Positions 35,127 to 45,779 of a stretch of DNA of 64,000 nucleotides are shown here, piece after piece. The DNA comes from Riptortus pedestris (lineage: Eukaryota; Arthropoda; Insecta; Hemiptera; Alydidae), in assembly GCA_019009955.1 (NCBI GenBank), contig CM032231.1, positions 110,597,001-110,661,000 on the forward strand. Direction: 5' to 3'. Position numbers and translations under genes: made by a program. Below the pieces are notes generated by a model, which worked only from the letters and a program-made list of their open reading frames with translations, did no database searches and was not told where the DNA came from. Positions within the stretch are counted from its first letter, which is position 1. Each line of letters begins with the position of its first letter.

Positions 35127-35741
35127 TTAGCAGATTTCCCTTAAGAGAAATCAGCTATTGAGGTTGTACTCATGACGCGATTTTCGAAATTATTCTTCAA
35201 ATGTCCATCGAATCTACCCAGGAGATGACGAAAATAGGTCTGTTCAAAACTATATATATATATTTGTCTGTTACCACTCTAGAGGTAGCATATTTTTTAT
35301 TTTTATTTTTACCAAACTTGATATATAATCCTTTTATACAAAAATACAGATAAGTTCGTTAACGGCTGAAATCGGACCAGTGGGAGGGGGGGTTTAGAGG
35401 GGGACAATTTCGAAAATTCCTAATATTATTATGCGTCAGATCGAAAAATTGTACAGAACCATTCTTATTGCAAATGTAATTTTCTATAAATGTTGTTATG
35501 GACATTTTTTCACTATCTTGATTATTAACTGAGATATTTGCATTTTTTAGTTTTCGGTCTTCAGTAAACCCCCACTCCTACTCTCCTCATATTAACAATA
35601 TTCTATTATGTTATGAAGCATTTTATTTGAAGCTAAAATACCAAATATTGTTCTCATTGAACTTTTAAGTTTTGAGATAAATGCAAAAACGTGACGCACG
35701 TGGGAAATCTGCTTAGTTAACGCAGCCCCTGCGTGACGGAC
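35127..35741 (-). mobile_element. HINE-like element, type III, complete
   Basis: TTAGCAGATTTCCCTTAAGA at the left and GCAGCCCCTGCGTGACGGAC at the right, both in reverse. It is a full type III copy with a very short microsatellite. Confidence 0.82.
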
Positions 35742-35784
35742 TTTTATATCATTGAGAGCATTTCATGAGCTTAATGATGATTTA

Positions 35785-36100
35785 AAGCATATGTGGGCAA
35801 CCACCGGCCGGCTGTAAGCTTTGATCCGGCCCGCGAGACATTTTGGAAACCCCATTTAAATATACACTACCTACTACAAATGAGGAAGATGACGAGAGAT
35901 TAGTGCGTTTGGCAGTACTTATAAATGCGAACAGTTCTTTTCAATGATGAAAGTTAATAAATCAAAACATCATACAAGGCTCACTGACGATGGAGAATTT
36001 ACGTCCTTGTAGCAGTGGAATTAATCCTAACATCGATGGATAAGTTTCCCAAATTCAAGCTCAAGTACCTCATTGATTTCGGAGTCGCTATTTAACAATC
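35785..36100 (+). mobile_element. hAT-type DNA transposon remnant, internally deleted
   Basis: GTGGGCAACCACCGGCCGGC followed by GATCCGGCCCGCGAG at about 35797-35841 is like the GC-rich subterminal sequence of many hAT elements. About 90 bp further on comes a piece of hAT transposase (35926-36087). No right terminus was identified. Confidence 0.5.
35926..36087 (+). pseudogene. hAT transposase, C-terminal dimerisation fragment (frameshifted)
   Basis: The first frame reads CEQFFSMMKVNKSKHHTRLT, which matches the S-x-M-x-x-x-K-x-K-x-R-x-R-L-T block of hAT transposases of the ZBED/GTF2IRD2-like group. After a one-base shift the reading continues ENLRPCSSGINPNID and, past a stop, VSQIQAQV. Those words fit the next segment of the same domain. 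The frameshift and stops show it is dead. The large N-terminal part with the catalytic residues is absent. Confidence 0.6.
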
Positions 36101-36200
36101 GTTGTTTGTAATAATTGAGTAATTTTACTATTTAATTACAATGTTGTACCATTTTTTTTTCATTTAATTTCGTTATTTTAATAAATTGTGTTATAACATG

Positions 36201-36262
36201 TTCTCTCTCTCTCACTCTCTCTCTCTCACTCTCTCTCTCTCTCTCTCACTCTCTCTCTCTCT
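36201..36262. repeat. (CT)n / (AG)n microsatellite
   Basis: CTCTCTCTCTCACTCTCTCT-type repeat with ACTC interruptions. Confidence 0.9.
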
Positions 36263-36760
36263 ACGTCTCAATCAATCAAACACACACGTACACACACAAA
36301 CACCTGACTCACTCACAAGTTAGAAAAGTTAGGAAGGCGTACAGACAGACAGGAAGTGGGGTCGAGCCCTATCGACCCCACTAATTGCGGGGGGGATTCT
36401 CTCCCCTTTCTGACATTTTTCCGTTCGCCCTCCCCCCTGCGAGCCCCCTCCACACCAAATGTCAGACGTACATTAGCCCGTGCGGAAGGGGGGAGGTGGA
36501 TACAAATGTCAATCCATGGCCCCTCTCTTCCACAAACAGACCGCGAGCTGCTCAAGAGAGCTTCCGCATAACGCAATATCCTCCGACCCCTGCACCCAAA
36601 ACCTTAAATATACACTCTTGTTTGGAGACAATAGATGGAGCAGAAGAGAAAAAAAAATAGACTTTATCCACCCCCTCGCGCCTTTTATGAACAGAAGGTG
36701 TATGGGGTGGTGTCTCGAGCTCTATTTAAACAAAGAAATGTTATCTTAACGCCAAATTTG
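36263..36760. other. GC-richer block next to the CT repeat, function unknown
   Basis: A block of about 400 bp at 36340-36740 has clearly higher G+C than its surroundings. It has overlapping open frames on both strands (36313-36576 minus; 36356-36571, 36385-36660 and 36480-36749 plus), none with a family motif. CTCGAGCTCTATTTAAACAA near 36715 is TATA-like. A promoter/5' UTR region, an exon or a dead element are all possible. Confidence 0.3.
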
Positions 36761-37336
36761 CATAAAGCCTTTAGTCATCAATTTAACTCCGCTTCTTAAT
36801 ATATCCTCACAGACTGTTTCATAGGGCAAACATTTTTTACTTTTTATCTTAAACGCAAAAAGCAGCAAAGGAAATAAATTGTTTCTATAAGGAATAAGTC
36901 GGACATATCTGTAAAGGATATTTGATGAAGGAACAAGATTAAAATTTCTCATGATCATCATAAAATAGGTCTCCTATTAATAATGAACAGTTAACACGTT
37001 GTGAGCGCGACCCCAAATTCAGATTTCATACTAATGGTGAAAAAAAAATTGTTTTTGTTTTCTTCATATTTTATTTCATTGAGAGATTTTATTTATCGGA
37101 AAAATAGAAAAAAAAAAAAAATCTGGCTATTATTTTCCGAGAAATAAAATTTAACGTGAATTAATTTAAAATACTTGCGTGAAATCTAAGAAATCCAAAA
37201 CACAAACTTTTTTGTATTGAAAAAATTGTAAGCTCATGGCGTAACTCAGTAATGAATTTCATGAAGAAAAGAAGTAGAAGCTAAGTGGTGGGGGCTAGTA
37301 AAAGAGCTCCAAGATGAGTAAAAGTGCGTAGGAAGG
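36761..37336. other. Intergenic stretch; possible piggyBac-like end
   Basis: TTAACACGTTGTGAGCGC at about 36991 has the TTAA plus CACGTTG look of some piggyBac-like ends, but no matching second end was found. Confidence 0.25.
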
Positions 37337-37394
37337 TTGCCCGCCAGCGGGCAATGCGCCTAGGGGGAAAATACTATTTGCCCGCCGGCGGGCA
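37337..37394. repeat. Pair of GC-rich palindromes
   Basis: TTGCCCGCCAGCGGGCAA (37337-37354) and TGCCCGCCGGCGGGCA (37379-37394) are two strong hairpins of related sequence about 25 bp apart in otherwise AT-rich DNA. Confidence 0.8.
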
Positions 37395-37417
37395 CCTTAG
37401 CACTCCACATGCTATAC

Positions 37418-37843
37418 CAGACCCCGGACTGGCCAGGTCGGCAAATGCCGAGGATACACAGCCCTAAGGGGCCCACGAGGCTCAAATGGAAAATGTAAAT
37501 TTAAAATGGCATTAACTTTATTATTAACTAACGCCCCAAGTAATGTTTAATTGCATATGTATATAATATACTTCGCTGATACATATTTCTATTAGCAAAT
37601 GCTAGGATTGTATTTTGCACTTTGTGCTATTCTTACTCCTTTTTTTAAACAATTGGTAATGTTTTGTAAGGAACTAATGCCCTGAATTATTATTACAGGT
37701 AAATCTAGATTTATTAATTTTTGTAATAGCCTACAATCCTACAATAAATATTTGTATAAATGATATATGCGCATTTTATAACCTCAATGCCATTAATTTA
37801 AATTAAAAATATTTTTATTAAAAACATGCTAGTAAGAATTTTA

Positions 37844-37895
<52 letters not shown>

Positions 37896-38002
37896 TTATT
37901 TATTTATTTATTTATTTGTTACTAAATAAAAAATTGTAAAATTGTCACGGGGGGGGGGGGCTAATTTTGCCGAAGGCCCACAGAACTGTCACTCCAGCAC
38001 TG
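37418..38002. mobile_element. Possible hAT-like MITE
   Basis: The left side has CAGACCCCGGACTGGCCAGG and GGGGCCCACGAGG. The right side, read in reverse, starts CAGTGCTGGAGTGACAG and has GTGGGCCTTCGGC. The CAG...CTG ends and shared GGCCCAC words suggest a short hAT-type element. An 8-bp target duplication is not visible. Confidence 0.3.
37846..37919. repeat. Compound (TA)n (TTTA)n microsatellite
   Basis: About 45 bp of TA dinucleotides followed by seven TTTA units. It is not inside a recognised HINE-like element. Confidence 0.9.
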
Positions 38003-39256
<1,254 letters not shown>

Positions 39257-39460
39257 GGGGCTCTGGTTAGCCATGTGATCTAAAGCGTTGCCTTCAATAT
39301 CACATGGTAAACCTAGAGTGCAATAGGAACTTCGAACTCGTTAAATAAAATACTTAGTCCCACCCAGGCTAGAAAAAAGTGGTAACCTATAGATTACACG
39401 TCCCAATTAGCCTTAGTAACAAAACGAGGACGTTGATAAATAATAATATAATAACATAAA
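39257..39460 (+). mobile_element. tRNA-derived SINE, family 1, with the B box deleted
   Basis: GGTTAGCCATGTGATCTAAAGCG head, CATGGTAAACCTAGAGTG, then a jump past the B box to AATAGGAACTTCGAACTC. The body and GATAAATAATAATATAATAA tail are intact. Confidence 0.75.
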
Positions 39461-39496
39461 CAAAATGAAATCAATGGCATAATATGCTCTAACTAA

Positions 39497-40421
39497 CCTT
39501 TGAACAACAAGGCTGTGACCCAGGACAAATTTTTGACAAATTTGAGGTGGTTGACACCTACCTGTCATATACATATTTTCCATTTCATTCTGCTCAGAAC
39601 CAAATCTCTTCTTGTCTCAAAATAACATTTAGAAAAGTTAAGAAGAATAGTGTGTTAGTGTGTGCGTGTGCTTGTGCGTACCCCCCCCATCACCAATGAG
39701 AGCTTAATATGAGATATTAAATAAAAATATGCAAAAAATATATTTATAGAATAATTATATTTTTTGTAATATTTATACATACTATGTAATACCTTTTCTT
39801 AGGAAATAAATAAGCAAAGAATCATATATTAGTGGCACAATTATTATACACAAATATACCTAAACATAAAAAACAAAACAAATATTAACCTACACAGTAG
39901 AAAAAAAAAATCAAAGGACACTCATTGATAAGAAAAAGAATGCAAAAAAAAAAAAAAACATGAAACTGTTCACTTGACGATTCGTTATTGGCAAAACATT
40001 CAGGGAAACCAGAGTATACCATGTGTTCACCGCAAAAACTTCTTTGGCATTTGCAGCAAAGACGGGTACCTCTTCTATTTTTTTTTTATTATTTATAAAT
40101 CACTAACACTTTCTTCCATTTGTTTTAAAAGTTTATTTCTAATCTCATCTTCAGTGGCAAATAGCAAACTCAGTGTCATAGAAAATATACAAAAGAGAAC
40201 TTATACAACAAGGTTGTGTCAAATACGACACCTACCGGCAAAAACACTCCAAAAAAGCACGAAAAATGGTGGAGGGCAGAGCGTGCAATGACCTTGACAT
40301 GTAGTTGACTATCGAATAGGACGGTATTAAGCACACCAGTCTTGTCCTGTTTGTTACAAGCTCATGCGTGTACAACTTATGGCATAGGTGTCACGTATGA
40401 CACTGCCTTGTCGTTCAAAGG
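39497..40421. mobile_element. piggyBac-like non-autonomous element
   Basis: The left end CCTTTGAACAACAAGGCTGT and the right end, read in reverse, CCTTTGAACGACAAGGCAGT form terminal inverted repeats with two differences in 20. The right end is followed by TTAA and the left end preceded by CTAA, so the target is the piggyBac TTAA with one later mutation. At 925 bp it is far too short for a transposase. A 105-codon frame at 39974-40291 is not recognisably a transposase. Family placement rests on the TTAA target and the CCTTTG start. Confidence 0.65.
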
Positions 40422-40545
40422 TTAATGCGGTTTCTGCTATGGGCTACATCATAACTAAATATTTTATATTCATTTTCAAATTGCCATTACTCAGAGTCCT
40501 TCCAAAAATATAATTGTGGTGACGTCATCTATGTGTCATTCCAGC

Positions 40546-40587
40546 AAGTGGGATGTCTGTTCAGTTAGGTAGCCACTGCGTGACGAA
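40546..40587 (-). mobile_element. Remnant of a HINE-like 5' terminus
   Basis: GTGGGATGTCTGTTCAGTTA and AGCCACTGCGTGACGAAC are the terminal 40 bp of the family in reverse. The rest of the element is absent. Confidence 0.55.
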
Positions 40588-40785
40588 CTTTATTATCGTG
40601 TTAAGGAGAAGTGAGTTAGTGGCGTTGATGGGGGGAATGATTCGAGCTGGGAATAGTTTTAATATTGAAGACGGAGATTGAGACTGAAAACGTATTGGCG
40701 CATTAGAAATCGTTTGGAGGGCACAATATTTGATTGAGCATTAGGAAATTCATTATTTAAAGCTTTCCATTAAAACAAAGCATTT

Positions 40786-40835
40786 TTAGCAGATTTCCCT
40801 TAAGGGAAATCAGCTATTGAAGACGTACTCAATCG
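40786..40835 (-). mobile_element. HINE-like 3' terminus with intact hairpin
   Basis: TTAGCAGATTTCCCTTAAGG GAAATCAGC, followed by a few bases of the 3' block, then cut off. Confidence 0.65.
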
Positions 40836-40846
40836 TCATAAAAAAA

Positions 40847-41280
40847 AGTTCTTGAGAATAATGGAAACATATAAAATAACTTAATAATTTTATTGAAAAC
40901 AATTTACTATATACAGTACTGTAATTTGTAATGAATCAGGACAATTATTATCTCAATCAATCAAATTTTAGTAGTCCAAGAACTTAAGAAGGGGGAGGGG
41001 GGCTCACTAGAACATATTCTCATGTATCTCGTATAATAAAGATCTCTAGAAAACAATATTTGGTATTTAAGCTTCGAATAATGTGGTTTAATATATAACA
41101 GAGCATTATTTATGTAACACGACTAGAAATGGCGGTTTACTGAAGGCTGAAAACTGAAAAATGCAAATATTTCGGTTAATGTTCAAGATAAAAAATAAAT
41201 GTATATAGCATATAATGTCCAATAAGATTCATTTTAAACAGTTATAGTAACGGAAATTTTTCAAATTTTTAAAATTCTAT
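40847..41280 (+). mobile_element. HINE-like element, type II, truncated at both ends
   Basis: Body sequence (ATCAAATTTTAGTAGTCCAA, AATATTTGGTATTTAAGCTT, AATATTTCGGTTAATGTTCA) shared with the copies at 18551 and 26436. It faces the 3' terminus at 40786 in opposite orientation. Confidence 0.6.
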
Positions 41281-41849
41281 AATAAATAAAATTGTTATCG
41301 TCTCGTGAAATGTTAGTAAGACATTATTTCTTTCGATTAATCAAGCCTTTCGGACAATTGTGACTTGCGTATATGAGTTTGTTTGTGTGTGTGTTTGGAT
41401 GTATGTGTGTTTAGGTTAAATTAGTCCAACCAATACATAGTCATGTCCGAATTTATATATGATTCCTACTGTTATTAATTGATGAAAATGTCCGGTTCGG
41501 TCAATCCATTTGCCTCGAAGAATGATATTACCTTCTAAGATTTATTCAGGGTTTTAATGGTAAAATTAACTACTTGTATTGATTATTCCGTATATATCCG
41601 GAAATTCCAAACAGCTGATTAGCAGATGAAATCCACTTTTGGTGGAGTGTGAGGGGCCCAGTGACAGTGAGAGGTGCTAGGTAGCAGCTGTCTAGCCACT
41701 AACTGTCTACTCACAGCTGCCCCGCAATGACTTCACTACTCAGCCCAACCAGCTTTTAGTCATTAATAGTTTACAATGTTACCAACTCTATCAATTTATT
41801 CTTTTACCCTTACATTATAGTTTTATTATAGAAAATTATTATTACCGTT
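41281..41849. other. Intergenic stretch, no gene seen
   Basis: A short (GT)n near 41380-41415. No element end or coding frame was recognised. Confidence 0.4.
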
Positions 41850-41894
41850 TTTCTCTATATTTTGCCATTCGTGTAATGGTAAAATATAGAGAAA
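41850..41894. repeat. 20-bp hairpin abutting a HINE-like 5' end
   Basis: TTTCTCTATATTTTGCCATT (41850-41869) and its reverse complement with one mismatch (41875-41894) are separated by 5 bp. The right arm ends in the AAA that precedes GTCCGTC of the next element. Confidence 0.8.
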
Positions 41895-42329
41895 GTCCGT
41901 CACGCCGGGGCTGCGTAAACTAAGCAGATTTCCCACGTGTAGTTTTACAATAGAGAAATTTCACGAGAGTCGAGCAGTTAAGGAAACGGCCGAACTAGCT
42001 TTTGGCGGGAAAGACACCCGTCCATTAGACGCCCAGATTTAATAGAAATGCAAATGTCTCGGTTAATATTCAAAAATAGGGAATAAATGTATATAACAAT
42101 ATTTATAGTAAATTTTATTTGCAATGAGATTGATTTTGTACAATTTTTCGATACGACTCATAGTAACGGAGATATTTCGAATTTTCGAAAATCCCCCCCT
42201 CTAATCCCCCCCTCCCCCTAGTCCGATTTCAGCTGTTAACGAACTTGATTCTTTCTTTTTACAGATAAAGACTATATATCGAGTTTGGTATCGATCAAAC
42301 AAAAATTGCGACCACTAGAGCGGTAACAG

Positions 42330-42375
<46 letters not shown>

Positions 42376-42501
42376 TTTTGAACGGACCTCATTTTCGTCA
42401 TCTACTAGGTAGGATCGATGGACATTTGAAGAAAACTTTCGAAAATTCCGTCATGAGTACAACCTCACAATAGCTGATTTCCCTTAAGGGAAATCTGCTA
42501 A
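41895..42501 (+). mobile_element. HINE-like element, type I, complete
   Basis: GTCCGTCACGCCGGGGCTGC to perfect hairpin and CTGCTAAAAA. (TA)n at about 42335-42373. Confidence 0.83.
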
Positions 42502-42506
42502 AAAAC

Positions 42507-42633
42507 GTAGTCCTTACGAGACTACGTATAGGACATCCTAAACCAAGGCTATCTATATGCAAAGAAAAGAATGCCTAACTGCAACGTGTGTAATTCTCCA
42601 CTTACAATAAAACACATATTAACAGACTACAAA
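42507..42633 (+). pseudogene. LINE ORF2 scrap (jockey/I-type) trapped between two HINE-like elements
   Basis: The frame VVLTRLRIGH, followed after a one-base shift by GYLYAKKRMPNCNVCNSPL and TIKHILTDY, is the segment closing the RNase H region plus the C-x2-C-x8-H motif of jockey/I-type LINE ORF2. Usual proteins have I-G-H-T-x-L-T-H-G-Y here, so the shift lies between the H and the G-Y. The scrap starts 6 bp after one HINE-like element and stops 2 bp before the next, which cut off both sides. Confidence 0.65.
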
Positions 42634-42634
42634 A

Positions 42635-43114
42635 GTCCGTCACGCAGGGGCTGCGTAAACTAAGCAGATTTCCCACGTAAAGTTATACAATAGAGAAATC
42701 TCCATACGAGTGCCGAACAGTTACGGAAACGGCAGAACTAGCTTTCGGCGGGAACGAATAGAAGCGACCATAGCTCGTCCGTTACACTTTATAAAAATGC
42801 AAATATCTCGGTTAATATTCAAGATAGAGAATAAATGTATATAACAATATTTATAGTAAATTTAATTTGCAATAAGATTGGTTCTACACGTTTTTGATTC
42901 GACGGATAGTAACGGAGATATTTCGAATTTTCGAAATTCCCCCTCTAAACCCCCCCCCCTCCCACTGGTCCGATTTCAGCCGTTAACGAACTTGATCTTC
43001 CTTTTCACATAAAACGATTAAATACCGAGTTTGGTAACGATTAAACAAAAATTGCGACCGCTAGAGTGTTAACAGACAAATATATATCTGCTTAGTAGCC
43101 CCTGCGTGATGGAC
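42635..43114 (+). mobile_element. HINE-like element whose 3' half is replaced by an inverted 5' terminus
   Basis: A normal type I start and body run to AACAGACAAATATATAT at 43087. Instead of the 3' block, the sequence continues CTGCTTAGTAGCCCCTGCGT GATGGACTT, the family 5' terminus in reverse. Both outer ends therefore form a terminal inverted repeat of about 30 bp. Confidence 0.75.
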
Positions 43115-43877
43115 TTCTATCTATACTATCTATGTGGTTTGTCTATACAGATCAAATCCTTTTATCAATACTTATCAAAGCAATCTAGTTAAACAAACTT
43201 TTAGCTAGAATTATCTAAGGGTTCACTTATAATACTTAGAATGTGATAGAATATACACCTTAACAATAATATAAAGGCTCGAGTGGAACACGTAAATAGG
43301 GTTCTGCAGCCGAGGATGTTAGACTGAGGTCTCATTGAATTTAGAATATTTAAAGGCAAGGGTTTGATTTCCTATTGGATAATAGCAATTTATTTATTGG
43401 GGTCATTAAATCGAATTCCTAGTCCTACCGTAACTTTGTTGGAACGGTAACCAATTCATCAACATTTGCGTAACGAGAACGTCAATTTAAATATAATTAT
43501 AAAATTCGAAATTAGTGCATGTACGTCCCACATAAAAATACAATAAAAAATGCTGGAAATACTGTGACGTCTGTTTCCTCGAACGTTTTCCCTTATTTTA
43601 ATTTGTTTGACTTTGCATTCCTATTTTTTTCTAGAAATAAAGGTCTTTCTTTATTTCTAATTAGTGCTCGTGAGTTATATACGTCCTTGTTTTCTAGAAA
43701 CTAGTCACAGAGAGAACTCAGTGTACATTGGAAACGTATAATTAATTTAAATTGAACCCCGATAACCTCATTTTGCCATTAGTTTCCTATTTCTGACCAC
43801 TAAACATTTTCTGTCTGACTGCAGACAAAAAGAAGATCTGAACTTAACGGACAACTTTTACCTACTATTAAGAAAAA
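43115..43877. other. Intergenic stretch with a strongly decayed SINE
   Basis: AAGGGTTTGATTTCCTATTG, AGCAATTTATTTATTGGGGT and GGTAACCAATTCATC at about 43365-43470 follow the order of SINE family 1 on the plus strand but are heavily mutated. Nothing coding. Confidence 0.4.
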
Positions 43878-44330
43878 GTCCGTCGCGTTGGGGCTGCGTA
43901 AACTAAGCAGATTCCCCACGTAAAGTTTTACAATAGAGAAATCTCCATATGAGACTGTCGAACAGTCAAGGAAGCGGCCGAACTAGCTTTCGGCGGGAAC
44001 GAATAGAATCGGCCATAGTTCGTCCGTTACACTTAATAAAAATGCAAATATCTCGATTAATATTCAAGATAGAGAATAAATGTATCTAACAACATTTATA
44101 GTACATTAAATATGCAATAAGATTGGTTCTATACAAATTTCGATTCGACGTATAGTAACGGAGAGATTTCGAATTTACGAAAATCCCCCTCAAAACCCCC
44201 TCCCCTCCCACTATTCCGATTTCAGCCGTTAACGAACTTGATTTGCCTTTTTCATAAAACGATTAAATACCGAGTTTAGTGACGATTAAACAAAAATTGG
44301 GACCGTTAGAGTGTTAACAGACATATATAC

Positions 44331-44384
<54 letters not shown>

Positions 44385-44504
44385 GAACGGACCTCATTTT
44401 TGTCATCTCCTGGGTAGGATCGATGGACATTTAAAGAAAATCTTTGAAAATCGCGTCATGAGTACGACCTCAAAAACTGATTTCCCTTAAGGGAAATCTG
44501 CTAA
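43878..44504 (+). mobile_element. HINE-like element, type I, complete
   Basis: GTCCGTCGCGTTGGGGCTGC to perfect hairpin and CTGCTAAAAA. (TA)n at about 44334-44379. Confidence 0.83.
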
Positions 44505-44573
44505 AAATGTTTCGAAACTCTGTAATAATTTTAGTTTATAGTAAATCAAGTTGATTTATATGACTGTTTTGAG

Positions 44574-44843
44574 TTATAGGTCCTTAAATATTCTTCTCCT
44601 CCTCGCCTGAATGAAATCTGATGTGTTCGACCATCTAATTACTTGCTGAATGGTGGCCATACGTGGAGGGAAACCTCTCATAAGCATGGTCAAATTACTT
44701 TGAAGAGGAAACCTGTATGTGTGACAAGGAAATAGACAGGTCAAAGGACGAGGCCTCCCTGTATGGTCAAATTTGGCTGAGCCCCAGGTCAAAGTTGGAC
44801 CATTGTTCACAGTTGTGTGTGGGCAGGGATTACTACAACTCAC
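44574..44843 (-). other. 89-codon ATG frame of unknown nature
   Basis: The frame starts with ATG (MSCSNPCPHTTVNN...) and ends RRRRIFKDL. Composition is near even and there are no repeats inside, unlike most frames here. No domain is recognised. TTGTCACACATACAG followed by GTTTCC on the same strand is acceptor-like. It could be a small gene, an exon or a piece of an unknown element. Confidence 0.2.
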
Positions 44844-45429
44844 ATTGAAATGTCACTAAGGTCAATATGTGACCTCAGTCAGGTCAAATCTAGATGTAAT
44901 AATAAACCGACGTTAGCACTAACCTTGCTCGGATAGAGAAAGAAATGACTGACACCATGACATTTCGTTAAGATGGGCCCGGGCGCTCTATGTATTCCAT
45001 ACAGATGGTTTCTAAAGTTTCTGCATTTTAGGTACATTTATTTTCGCACAACCTTTCTTGTGAAATTCAAACTGAAAAGATATTGAGGGCATTAATACAA
45101 TTAAAGGAATTTCAAAAATCATTGAAAAAAATGAATTTCCAAGCTCTTCTTCCATTCCAATATACGAAAAGTTCAATATCCGGCTAGGTACCTCCAACGG
45201 AAAAAAGTCCATCTGGCATAATCAAATAAAGATTTCTTAGGAGCTTCAATGACACACCAATGACGCCATCTTACAATATATCCCCTATTTCTCCCTTACA
45301 AATATGCTATATAAACATGAGACATTTAGCAACATGATAATCTAATGTATAAACCGTTTGTATTCGAGTGGGAGTATAATGATTCTTCAAAAATCTAATC
45401 TGTGGTAAAATTCGAATGAGAACAAGATT
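44844..45429. other. Intergenic stretch, no gene seen
   Basis: A 66-codon minus-strand frame (45012-45212) has no motif. Nothing else is seen. Confidence 0.35.
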
Positions 45430-45738
45430 TAACGAACTAAAATTGCAGCCTCTGAAATTTATATTTTTTCGATGCAATCCGAATGCATGAATGAATGATT
45501 ATACATTTTCGTTCTCTAAACCCACAATCTTTTGCTCAGATTTCTGAACTAAAAGAACTTGGTCTGTAGTTTTCGATGGATATAAGAATTACGGCTCAAA
45601 AGTCATCGTTGATGAATACAAAAAAAAAATTGTTTAGAAATATTTGATTGGATTAAAGTTAATTCCTTTAAATACTAATGTTAAGGAATTTCTCTTATCG
45701 TGTCATGAGAAAAACTTTAATAGCTATGCTAAAAAGGT
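45430..45738 (+). mobile_element. Strongly decayed HINE-like element, 3' half
   Basis: Landmarks of the family in order: TTTTTTCGATGCAATCCGAA, CTCTAAACCC, TCAGATTTCTGAAC, AGAACTTGGTCT, TATCGTGTCATGAG, TTTAATAGCT and a final ATGCTAAAA. The hairpin and microsatellite are gone. The large minisatellite begins about 40 bp further on. Confidence 0.5.
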
Positions 45739-45779
45739 TTTATTGCCAGTGTGAGTAGAGTTTCGGTCTGCTGACATCG

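Noticed and set aside
36991..37400. Complete piggyBac-like element from TTAACACGTTG to the GC-rich palindromes
   Set aside because: No matching inverted end next to a second TTAA was found, so the borders cannot be supported.
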